This document shows positions 1-11,200 of a stretch of 64,000 bases of DNA, piece after piece. The notes under the pieces were generated by a model that worked only from the letters and a program-made list of their open reading frames with translations, ran no database searches and had not been told where the DNA came from. Numbering within the stretch: position 1 is the stretch's first letter; each line of letters begins with the position of its first letter. The translations under genes and the position numbers were made by a program. The stretch is from Lumnitzera littorea (lineage: Eukaryota; Streptophyta; Magnoliopsida; Myrtales; Combretaceae): positions 45,845,054-45,909,053 of the forward strand of contig JAMXBB010000009.1 in NCBI GenBank assembly GCA_024138015.1, in the 5' to 3' direction.

Positions 1-942
1 TACGTATAATATATATAGTGTATATATGTATATATAATACCGTAATTTACGATTTTACAATAACATAAACTATATACTATATATTATAAGTATTGGAATA
101 TATATATATGTATAATCATAAGGTACATAAGAAGAAAATAAGAAAATGAGAAAAATAAGAAATATACCCAAAATAACAAATATATGATTTAAATAATTAG
201 TAACTTATAAATATGTTACGAAAAAGCGAAAATCAATATTTTATAATTTTTTTAAATTTAAATAATAATTTTTGAATCACAATTTAAGTTACGAGTCACA
301 ACGTCCAAAACGAACCTCGTTACGGGAAAATACGCTCGAAAACGATCAAAATAGACTATAAGATCATAACGATCCGAGTTAAAACGAAAAAGTTACATGC
401 GATTCGATAAAAAGCTCGAATCGACAGTTTCACGTAACTAAGTGAAATAAACCTTATACATTATAACTCTAGTTAGTTTTAAAATTCCCTATCTTACAAA
501 TTTTCCTTATTCTCAAGTGATCACGATATCGACCCTGAGTTGCCCATCGATTATTACGATCCCTGAACTAACCATGGCCGAGTGAGTTTTTCCTTATGAT
601 TCCATACTTGTTTGTGTTTATAAGTAGTGAATCTAAATTATGATGTATAAATGAATGTGTATGGGGTTGGGTTATGCTTGTGCATGATAATTGTTGTGAA
701 TTGAGAATCTACTTTAAAGTTCAATAATATAATGTTTGATGCATAGTAGATTCAATAGATTGATTGTTTGTGACTTGGAATGATCACTGATTAAATATGA
801 CTTAACTTTTATTCGACTAGAAAAGTTAACTTGGATCATTCATAAATCATGCACTGCATAACTATTTCCGAGCAGTCACATTACACGGAGGTAGCGAGAG
901 GCCATACTTGGGTTGATTATTGAATGTTATTGATTTCGTACG

Positions 943-947
943 GTGTA
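943..947. repeat. Target-site duplication GTGTA, left copy (right copy 3866-3870)
   Basis: Identical GTGTA pentamers border the solo LTR at 948-3865. Five bases is the usual duplication size for Ty3/gypsy integration. Confidence 0.9.
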
Positions 948-3865
948 TGTTATGCCCCGAAGTCGTGAAGTCGCAACAGTCCCGCCGTATAAACTATTCT
1001 ATGATAGAAACTGGCCTCACAGTTCCTACCATAGAGATAATCTACACAAGGCGTCGACGACCACTCGCTTTGAAGTAAACAATTCGATTAATAATTTACT
1101 ACAAATATGATAATTATCTCAAATTACTACTAAACATAGATAATTATATAAATAAGTCCACAGAGCTTCCCAGGAAGATTTACATAATAACTGCAGTTTA
1201 CTAATTTACAGAATAACTAACAGTCTTCAACCTTTAACTACAAGGTCAGTTTAATTACACATTATGCTAAATAACTTGATCCTCACACCCCTGGCTTCAA
1301 AAAGACTAACCTCTGGATAATTGTAGGGCGGCATAGTACTGGAAGAGATTACAAATTAGAACCTGCAAAAGGATCTATAAGGGTATGAGCAACTACAGCT
1401 CAGTAAGTTGAATTGGAGACTCATGAATGCGTACAAGCACAAACAGGGTTATCAAACAATTATTTTCATGCAATGCAACAATCAAGTGTCATCGCACAAC
1501 GTAGTCCGGTCCGTTGTGAAATCAGAGAAATTTCACCCGCTCCGATCCGGATTGAGGAGTTCCATGTTATGCAGCAGCTCACAACCAAACCCAGGCTTGT
1601 GCAATGGAGACCTCACTCCTCCCACGACTACCTTCAAACCATTGACTTCACCCCCGCCGCGACCTCCTCTCCTGTCACTTAGTTTGACTGAGGATGAAGA
1701 AGGGACCATTTTGCAATCCTGCGCTATCCCTTTCGAAGGGGTCGGTATTTGGTTGGAAAGTCCTATGATCTCCTAACGGGTTACAATGCATGACGTTTTC
1801 GGTTATTACGGTCGACTAAGATTAAATTCCGGTTAAGGTTTTCAAACAAGTTCATACCAATTAAATCAGTCACAAAATCATTCACAACACAAATTCCAGC
1901 ACGAATTCAGATACATCAAACACATGCGCAAACTACTTACAATCACAAGCATATACAGGCCTAAGTCTCCGAGCACTACAAAACTAGTACTCTATTACAA
2001 TAAGCAATAACCCAACTTACTTGAATTTGCTCGATCGCTCGATCCTCAAATTGCGAGTTGATTTATTTCTGGGTGTCCTATAATACAAATAGGTTCTTTT
2101 AGTACTTATATTTTATGGATTCTTATTCTAATTTATAATGTAACTCATTTTCCTCATGTATACCTACAACGTATTAATAATTCGTTGTATTATATTTCGG
2201 GGTTCGGTTCCTAAACTAGTATCTAGTTTTTATTCCTAAGTTGTGATTAGGCTCGAATCCCAATGTGACATTAATCACCTTATGTTCGGGTATTCAAATA
2301 TCCTATTGGGTCGTAATTTTGGTATTCTAACTATTCGGTACACGCTAACCCTAATTGAGGTATCGGATTTATTCTCGATGTGTAAAAATTTTACATTTTG
2401 AGATATTTACTTAAAATTAAATATTATTTCAGATTTATTATTTTTCTGTTTTCAATTATAATATTAACTAAATAGCTTTATTTTTTTAGATTTATTAATT
2501 TACATTTTCACATATTCCTAATTTCTTATATTCTTTACCTAAATTCCCTAATTAATCATACTTAATACCTAAAAGCTAGGATTAGGGTTCCACTGCAGAG
2601 ATTAACTTCCTTAATCATCTAATCAAGATCTAAATCAGTAATTAACATCCTAATCACCTAATTAATCCTAAATCACCCAATTTTACTATCATTTTAGGGC
2701 TAAAAATTAACTTAAAATTTTTGAAAATTAATTAAAAAAAAGGGCTTCATAGCACTGTTCTACATTATATGAGAATCCTACAGAAAAATTTTGAGCCCCA
2801 AACTACATCCCTAAGCCTATTTAATTTCCGGTTTAATCATGCTCGGTTTTGAACAATTTCTTAAGAACCCTATATTTCCAGACATAATTAAACTAAATCA
2901 ATATTTTTCCCTAAATCTACATATAATAAAACCTCAGAATAACAAGTTTCATAATTTTCTGGGCAAAATAACTAATTTTACAAAATTATACAAAAATCGG
3001 GATGAATAAATGACTAACCGGTTCAAAGCTTTCTGGCCGTCCAAACCCAGTCCAAGGCTGTCGGCCGGTCCAGACGCTGGTCCTAGTGTAGGGTGGTGGT
3101 GGTGGTTCGGTCCTAGGTGATGGTGGGTGGTGGTGGGTGGTGGTTTTAGTTCACCTTGCTAATCTGCACAGTTTTCTTTTTTTTTTTTATTTTCAAGAAT
3201 TTCTCTTGATTTTTCTTGTGTTTCGATTTTTCTCAGATCAAAAACTGTCCAAATGTCTTCTAAGAATTTTTTCCTTATTTATAGATAAACATAGTAATTA
3301 ATGTGCATTAATTTGATGGGATTTTGCCCCATTTCCTTGATTTTAGGCTTTTAGTTTGGCAAATTCTTATTGGTTATTTTTTTTTCTTTTCAATCACGAC
3401 CTGATCTTGTTGCAGTTATCTTCTTCTGAATTTTTTCTTATTTTTTTATAATTATTTTGTATTTTTCTTTAATTATTTACTTAATTTTCGGCCTATTTTA
3501 GCAATTACGCGTATTTTTATCTACACGTAAATACATGTAGGGTACACGTGAATATTCCTAAATATTATTTTGGTTATTCTAAAATTTTTAATATACATAT
3601 AATCTATCTCTACTAATTTATTAGTTATTATATTACACTTTTTGCCTTTTCGGTAATTAGCAGTTATTATGTTTAAAATTTGAAAATTTTATAGTCTCCT
3701 ATTTTACTACTCACTTTCTTAAATTTAAGTTTACAGGGTCATTTTTATTGGTATTTTGTTAAATAGTTTATAATTTGGGTTTGATCGGATCCTTTAGCCG
3801 ATCGCCTCAAACCTTGGGTTTTAAGCTCAAACCTATGGTTACTTAGCTTGGCTTTAGGGTTTACA
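948..3865 (-). mobile_element. Solo LTR of a Tekay/Del-type Ty3/gypsy element
   Basis: This 2.9-kb block starts TGTTATGCCCC and ends GGGTTTACA. It aligns along its whole length with the LTR at 60698-63572, which is joined there to gypsy pol. It is flanked by a perfect 5-bp target duplication, GTGTA at 943-947 and at 3866-3870. No internal sequence lies on either side, so it is a solo LTR left by recombination between the two LTRs of a complete element. Orientation is minus, inferred from the 63-kb copy, where pol lies on the minus strand. It contains a GC-rich conserved block (about 1550-1760) and a GGT-rich tract (about 3100-3160). Confidence 0.93.
1408..1776 (+). other. Open frame in the LTR, antisense to the retroelement
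   Basis: A 122-codon plus-strand frame has a partner of 74 codons at 61274-61498 in the other LTR of this family. The shared part (SQPNPGLCNGDL, TSPPPRPPLLSLS, EDEEGTILQSCAIPFEGVGI) is aligned without frameshift. The base changes between copies mostly alter amino acids (T/A, K/E, L/S, S/N, S/P), which does not indicate protein selection. I treat it as a conserved DNA block rather than a gene. Confidence 0.2.
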
Positions 3866-4706
3866 GTGTACACGTACGATATGACCTTACCCTTGCCCAC
3901 GGGATGACTAGGCGTTGGAGGCGCCAACCGCCTGGCTATGGGTCGAGTCCAGAGGCCTTCGTTTAGGGGTGAGTGAGGGCTGCGTGAACCTACTCACAAT
4001 CATATGTAGAATTCGTTTTGATAAAGCTAGTAATGGATGTACCATTACATTTTAAATATGAAGCGCGGAGTTTCATTATAAAATAAGTTCTAATATGATA
4101 CCCGGATCTGACTGTACCGAAGAATCTCCAACCCTGACTTCGGAAGGCTCTAAATCTGAGTTACATGCAGTACCTGGTCACCTGCATGTATTTGTTTGGC
4201 ACACTGCTTGTTCATGCATTCATTTGGTTGAACTTAACTGTAGTATAACTTGACTGTTGTATGGTTGAAGGAAAATATCTCACTAAGCTAGTAAGCTTAT
4301 ACCCTTGTAGACTTCTCTTGCAGGCCGACTTATTCGTGGAGTCAGGCCGTCGTATGCCCGAGGTTAGCTTTCTATATGGGATCCATGTGGGAGCTGTTTG
4401 AGGACAGAGAGTACTTTTGACTAAATGTAGAGTTGAATATGTAATTTTTATATAGTTTGACTTTAGGCATGTTTTAAACGCTATATCTGTAAACTTTTAT
4501 ATACATAAATTATGTGTTATGTTTTCTATATTATTATTTGTTATGAAATGCTATTGCTTAAGCCTGCGCACTCTTGGTAGTTAGTAGTAGTTGTAGCCTT
4601 GTGTATCGTATTAAAGGGTCGTTGATTGTAAGGGAACTCAATCTACAATCCTTTATACGGTATACGGCGACTGCCACGACTAGCCCCCTCGGGTCGCGAC
4701 AACGTA

Positions 4707-5800
4707 TTCGAGGAACATCCCTTAAATACAAATATTAACTAGTTCTTTCTCATCACAAATGTCTTATATATCCAAAAAGCGTTCTCTGAACTACGTAATA
4801 TAATCTATGAGATCCTCCTTGGACCTCTAACAAATTCATCTCATGTCGATGAGAGTTACCCTTTCTTTAATAGAGAAGAATTTTTCCAGAAACATCTTAT
4901 ACATTCTATCCTATGAATTGACTTATCTTGGTAGGAGATTGACATACCAAGTATAAGCTTTTTCTGTAAGGGATTTTGAGAATTCCTTCAAATTCAGATT
5001 ATCATCTAAGCCATAGACTTCTAAAGTCTCAATAAATTTTAATAAGTGTTCCTTTGCACTCCCCTTCTTCGCGTTAAACAACATAAACTTCGAACTCATA
5101 TGGTCCTTTGAATATGGCTTATTAGTAATGTGTGAATGGTATGGGAGCTTTAGATCTAAGACACTTGATGTGGATTTCACCTATATTTCCCGCATATATA
5201 CGTCTAAATTCTCCTTAGTCATGAATGAAGCCCTTTGAGTAGATGTTTCTATCCTTATTAGCATTGTAGGAGCAGGATTAGTGAAATTCACAACCATGGA
5301 ATTTGTAGGAGCCAAATTCATAGGGGTAGGGTGTGTAGATTTGACAATTGTAATACGTGAAATGACACATGAAAACAATGAACCTCCCATCTAAATTCCT
5401 TAATTTATTAATTTGGATGGGGTAGGCTATGTAAGTATAGGCTCTACTACAAGAGGTTACTCCTCAGCTCTTGGAATGTCTTGCTCATCAATAATCAGGG
5501 GATTAAGTGGTTGAGAAGCTTATGTAACATATTGTTGCATCACATTAGAGAGACCCATAATAGTTGTCCCTTGTTACGTAGCAGCAAATGTAGCTAAAAC
5601 AGGTACACAATAGGCAAATATCACTCGAAGCTCATTTAGAATCAGATTAGTTTGTCACAACTCTTACACTAGTTATACATTGTTGGGACCAACTTCTTGA
5701 GTACCATCTCCTTGATTGGTACCTCCCATTGGAGGTAGATTTTGATTGTTGGAAACAATAACACCGTCTATAAACCTTACTTTTAGCAGGCCTATGATTT
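4707..5800 (-). pseudogene. Decayed Ty3/gypsy gag (retrotrans_gag)
   Basis: Two open stretches (5390-5181 and 5180-4923) are separated by a single stop and read as one gag. The second contains the typical gypsy gag core, including KGSAKEHLLKFIETL, LKEFSKSLTEKAYTWYVNL and the preceding KPYSKDHMSSKFMLFN. These match the family in which this core is followed by 'W..L...F...FF' and an arginine-rich linker; pieces of that continuation are readable toward 4707. Reading stops where the LTR-like sequence ends at 4701, so the older element was probably interrupted there. The 5' part (5400-5800) is rich in stops. No protease or RT belonging to it is visible in the window. Confidence 0.7.
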
Positions 5801-6299
5801 GACTAAGAGTGCTTCTCAAATGTTCTTAAGGATCAACTAAACTAAGAACTCAAGTTTATAATTAGAAACAAACTTATTTTTCCAATTTGAAAGTCTATTA
5901 TTGATAAAACCCAAACTTGAAAAACTGCAAACTCTAAAGTCACCTAAAAACCCTAAAATAATTAATGACTTTTAACCCTAAGTGACTAATCGATAATTTA
6001 ATTTGAATAATTTCATTCAACTCTAGAAAATTTCATAATTTTATAAGAATCGAATCATAATCTACAAAACAATTCAAGAAGTAAATCTTAAAACAATTCC
6101 TTATAAGACAATGCCTTTATTTTCATGCCTAAGTCTTACATATAAATAAGTAGACCAACAAATCACCCTAAATGACTTATCAATTGAAAGTTAGAGCCAT
6201 TTATCAACTGATAACTTATCCAAAATCTAATAATAAAACACTTTCCTTATCACCACTTCACTTATACTATATATAGACAAATTATCACAAAATTTCACA

Positions 6300-8260
6300 T
6301 GCTTAACTTTAATAAATGAGACAAGACAACTCCATACCCAAAAGGACACTATATGGCAGGTTTGTACAAGCTAGTAAGGGGGACCATACTCTTATTTTTC
6401 ATCCATCAATCGCTTTATCTTACACTCTACTATTCACCTCTTAATGCTTATATCATTAATAAATGCAATTCTTAACTTTTGTGTATGCTACAAGACAACA
6501 AAATCAAACTTCTTAAACACACAATCACCCCCATTCCCAACCAGCTACTATTTTATCATTTGCTCTCACTTTCAATTTCATTTTTACTTCCTTTTCTCTC
6601 ACTTTGAAAACAATACAAAGGAAGAAACAACCAAACCCTACAAAATCCATCACTTGCCGCTACTTTTCCAAGCTTCCACGTACGGCATACTCAACTTCTT
6701 CTTGTGTCTTTCTTTTCCAACATTCAAAGCTCCTTTAAGATCCTTAGAACACTACTTAAACCCCACCTCAAAGGATCACAACTTGGGTTTCAAAAAGGGT
6801 ACAAGAAGGAGGAAGTAAGATAAAGAGCATAAGTGAACCTTAGTAAACAACCATCATACTTTTGCTTTGTAGACTCGTAAGTATTTCTTTGTAGACTCGT
6901 AAGTATTTCTTTGTATTAGTAGGTTAATATTCATGTTAGGAGACTATGATTTTTTGAAGATATAAGTATGATCATAAGTTGGTATAATATCTAAGACCAT
7001 TATAAGAAATAAACTCATGTTACCCTTACATGAAAATTTAAGTATGACTATGTAAAGTTAGTGTTTTGTAAAAATACTTGTTTAACACTTTAAATGAAAG
7101 ATTTTAAGGTAAGAAAATCTTAAAATGAGAACTTGAATGGAAAAGAAACATGTTAGACGTAAGGATTCAAAGGGCATTTAGGTGTTGATTATACTTTTAT
7201 TAAGTTAAACATACTCAAATCTAGACTTAGGATAAAGAAAAATCCATTACATGAAGTTTTATGAGGAAACTAACTTTGTAAGATATATACTATGATATGG
7301 AAGTTGTAATAAGTATGAGATCTACTATTTTCATTAAAAGTATGAGTCAAATAATCCTCTCATGGAAAAGAAGTCAAGTTAAGATTTGAATATAAGTAGC
7401 TTAAGTTCATAATCTAATACTTAAACTTAAGAAAATGATGAAACAAGTTGGAAAACCGAGTTGGAAGCCCTCATACTCAAACCAACCAAATTTAGAACAT
7501 CCTTAAAAGATACTTAAAAATATGATAAAAGTTTATTATTCGGTAAATGAAGTATATACATATATATATAGTTTTGTTTTGGCTTAAGCACAATAGTGCA
7601 AATGAAATAAAACTTAAGGTCTAGAACCCGGATTTTGGTTTAGGTCGATTAATTATCTCCAAACCCTGACTACAGGGGGCGTAATTCTAAGTCATATGTA
7701 GTTCCTAGGCTACTACATGCATTGCTTGTCATATTGATTATTCATACATTCATATGATTATGTATTTAATAAATTTCTGTCATACGGTATTGATGAGGGT
7801 ATTTATCTCACTAAGCTTAAGTTTACACTTCGATAGATTTCTTTTGTTGCAGGAAAACCTCTTCACTAATCTGGGCGGAAGCATGCTCATGGTAAGTCTC
7901 GTATAGAGACGAGTTGGAGCAATCATGGAGCATAGAGGAGATTTTGTAAAATTTTTTGTAAGTAGTTATTTACCTTTATTTTATTCATAACATAGTTTAA
8001 AATTTATGATACAGTTCCTATTATGAATTGCATTTGTTTGTAATATTCTTTTGGTGTGAAATGTAACGAGTTCATACGTTTACTTGATTAATGTATGTCT
8101 TAAAAAGTTAATTTTAGTAAATTGCTCTATATTGCTTATCTATGAGCCTGGTGATAACGTATAGTGGAAGGAGTCTTATGTATCATGTGGAAGGTCTACA
8201 ATCAGTAAGAGAGTTGATAGTAGACCTTTGTACGATACACGGCAACTTACTACGATAACA
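6300..8260 (+). mobile_element. Probable gypsy LTR, left border not resolved
   Basis: The right end (about 7630-8260) parallels the LTR ending at 4701. Both have an 'ATCTCCAACCCTGACT' type segment, a tandem of GTAG/CATGC words, 'TATCTCACTAAGCT', 'CTTTTGTTGCAGG', and a terminal 'TACACGGCAACTTACTACGATAACA'-type block. I infer the two are related LTR families in plus orientation. The 6550-6840 part is rich in AAAC/CTT leader-like sequence and contains no convincing protein. No clear primer-binding site follows 8260, although TGG occurs at 8268. The left border is a guess. Confidence 0.4.
6865..6914. repeat. Short tandem repeat, 22-bp unit
   Basis: The unit CTTTGTAGACTCGTAAGTATTT occurs twice in a row and is followed by a partial third copy, with exactly 22 bases between copies. 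It lies inside the LTR-like block ending at 8260. Confidence 0.85.
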
Positions 8261-11200
8261 ATATTGTTGGATCATGATACCATCTTATTCTTGATCATTA
8301 CTAGCCATAGGATAAGTAAGTCTTCTTTTGGAGGTACCATGACATGAGTGCCAAATATTTCCTCCCCAGTGGAGTCACGAAGAAATGTGTAGGTCCAAAT
8401 TGTATGAGGTTACGTACGTGCTACATAACCAATCGTGCTGCACTAAGGAAATGACTTGACTTACACGTATGGGATAATCAGGTGGGATAGGATAAGAAAG
8501 AGGAGTAGGCAATCTTGGTAGGCTCTAACATATTAGGTGGCAAGTGGAGAAGCACGATAGCATCAAACTCTATAATGGATGAAATTAGGGGTAATGTTCT
8601 TCGAATGTTCAAGTGTTTAAACTTTGAGATAGGATTCTAACAAAGTAATGGCGTTAGTTGGAATTTGTCCCTTGTCCAAATGAGAAAGTGAAGGGGTAAT
8701 TATAGAAAATGGTAGGTTGATTCGATTTATTAAATTATGATGTTGATCAATGGGTAGGATTGAAGTTTATATAAATGGATCTCAAGTAAGCTTTTTCCAT
8801 AGGTTTAGGCTTAAATAAAGGGCTTTATTATCTTTTAGTATAAGTAAAACCCAAAAAGGCTAGATTAGGCGGACCAATCCAATATATCTTACTCCAAACC
8901 CATCATACCAAATCTCTTTTAATCAACTTGAATTTTAAGAGCTTGACTCTCTAGGCTTTATCACCTTAGCCTAAGGAGTTAAATTCATTTCGTTATTAGG
9001 CTTAAAACCCATAAATTAGATTTAGCTCTCTACAAACACTTAATCTTCCTTGAGCTCGATTGGATACAAGAGTTTCCATGAGTATTGAAGGCTCTAAGTT
9101 CTTGGGTTCAACTAAAAATGAAATGGAGAAATGCAAATTGAGAGGAAAAGAAATTAGTAGGATTTAGAGTGTAATAGGGTTTAGACTAACGGAGACAATT
9201 GAGAATAAGATAAGAATAGGGTTTTAGAAGGCTTGAAATGACCCAAATACCTTTTCTTTTAAAATTATTTCCCTTTTTGAATTTTCCTAGGCGTTTCAAG
9301 AAGCTACTTAGAAACACCTTTTCATCAGAAGTCAACATTAGCGAGTTCCTTCCAAAGTTCAATTGATAAATGATATATGCATCCTTGAACATTGCTTCTT
9401 CTAGTAGCAAAGTTCTTTAAGTAACCTCTAAATCAAATAACTTCATCCTCTCGTCCTTAATCTTATCATAGATCCACTTTCTCTAATTTTGATTCTTACT
9501 TTCTTCCTGCTTTCAATCTTGCTTTTATTTTTTATTCCTATCGTATGGAGCAGGGAATTGACTCCAAATAGAGGATGTTCGCGAAGTAATGAGGAGGAAG
9601 AAGACATCTTATATGCCTTAAGAGACTATACCAGGACGTAGGACTTTTAGAGTTCAATCAGAATTCCTTCTTGTTGGAGTGACATTTTTCACACGTCCAT
9701 TTTGTAACTGGCTAAAAGAATTGTACGATAAGAAGCAAAGATGATTACGATTCTATACTTGCATGGATAGTTTTTTTCTCTGTACCTATTAGGATGCTTT
9801 GAAATAATTAGAGTGTTCATAAGTAATGAAGCTCGACCAAGTCATTAATTTGACAGTCAGAGTCAATTTTGAAAAAGAAGGCGGATATAGAATAACGAAT
9901 CATAATTGAATAGATGGGAACCTCCATCAAAAGGCAGGATAAAACTTAATAGACATGGGTCGGTAACATAATGAGTAAGGGAGAAGGATCGTAGGTTTTG
10001 GCAAAAAAATGGGGTAATGCATATCCTTCAAATGGCGTTATGAGGACATTAATAAGGCATAGAAATTGTTACATAAAAAATGAGATTCAATGAAATCGTA
10101 GTCCATATAGATTTACTTGACGCCATCTCTTGATTGTTAGCTAAAACGATTATACAAAAAATGACTAACAGATATTGTCCATCCTTCCATGGAAAGATGT
10201 GAATAGAATGAAGAAAAGGTTCTACCATATTTTCGAGGAGAATGTAAGAGGGTTTCAAATTTTTTGACAAACCATATTCGGTCGATAGAAGAAAACAACA
10301 TGATTTTGTTGATTTCCTGCCACCATTATAATATCCGTTATGTACACTTATATGAACTTGTTTTGTAATGTAAGGATGAGGACTTCAAGATACTTTGAGA
10401 TCCACCTATATCAAAAATAGGATTTGGGTACTCTCAATTTACATTCTTTTAGTTTCTCTCAATTTATTTTTTTAACATGCTATTATATACAATGATTAGG
10501 ATTATGAGAAAGTAAATAGCATTACAATGCTAATAATGAGGTTGTTTGAATTTCTAAATAATTTCAATTATCGATTTGAAAAATTTAGCGAAATTGAAAT
10601 ACGAAAATTGAAAAGATTACTTCCAATGCCATTAATGTGCTTTTACTATTAGCCACTTCTATTGAAAAGGAAAAACAAAATATAAATTATAGCAAACCCA
10701 TTAATATTATGTTTCAAGATTATATAGAAGAGTCGATGGGTAATTCTATTGTATAAGGTATCAACTAAATCTTACTTAACCAAGTAGATTCTTAGTTGAT
10801 ATTAAGAGTCATAACATAGGTTCCAACTATTAATTTTCTATGACATACTTAGAGTAGGATACAGGTATAAAGTCTTCACAACCTATATCTATTTTAGAGC
10901 CTATACTTTAAGGTATATAATGTATAGGTTAAATTTCTTATACCTACCTTGTAAATTTTAATAAAGAATATAATATATATTAATGAATACATAATAATTT
11001 TATATCTTTTTAGTTAGGAAAACTAAAAGAATAAAAAAAATATTATATTAATGTTAAAAAGACATGATCCAAACTTGTTCTAATTTGTATACAATGAGTC
11101 AAAACACATTTTGATATATTTATGAATATTATTAATAAAACTACTTTTATATATTTTCCAACAAAGTTTCATAAATAATTAGAATATATATGGAATTATA

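Larger units (their letters stand above)
1..4701 (+). mobile_element. LTR-like sequence, partial or solo, split by a younger solo LTR
   Basis: The 1-947 and 3871-4701 segments read as one older LTR once the solo LTR at 948-3865 and one copy of its target duplication are removed. The right end (about 4650-4701) carries a GCCGTATAC-type motif, a cluster of CGACTGCCACGACTAGCCC and a terminal GCGACA. This resembles the reverse complement of the start of the Tekay LTR at 948, so I infer a related gypsy LTR in plus orientation. ACGTA follows the end (4702-4706) and also occurs at 2-6, which could be a target duplication, but the sequence after position 6 starts TA rather than TG, so the left end is uncertain. 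Positions 1-130 are TA-rich low-complexity sequence. No primer-binding site follows 4701, which fits a solo or 3' LTR. Confidence 0.45.

Noticed and set aside
6444..6818. 124-codon plus-strand open frame
   Set aside because: Low-complexity F/S/N/T composition, no motif, lies in leader-like LTR sequence.
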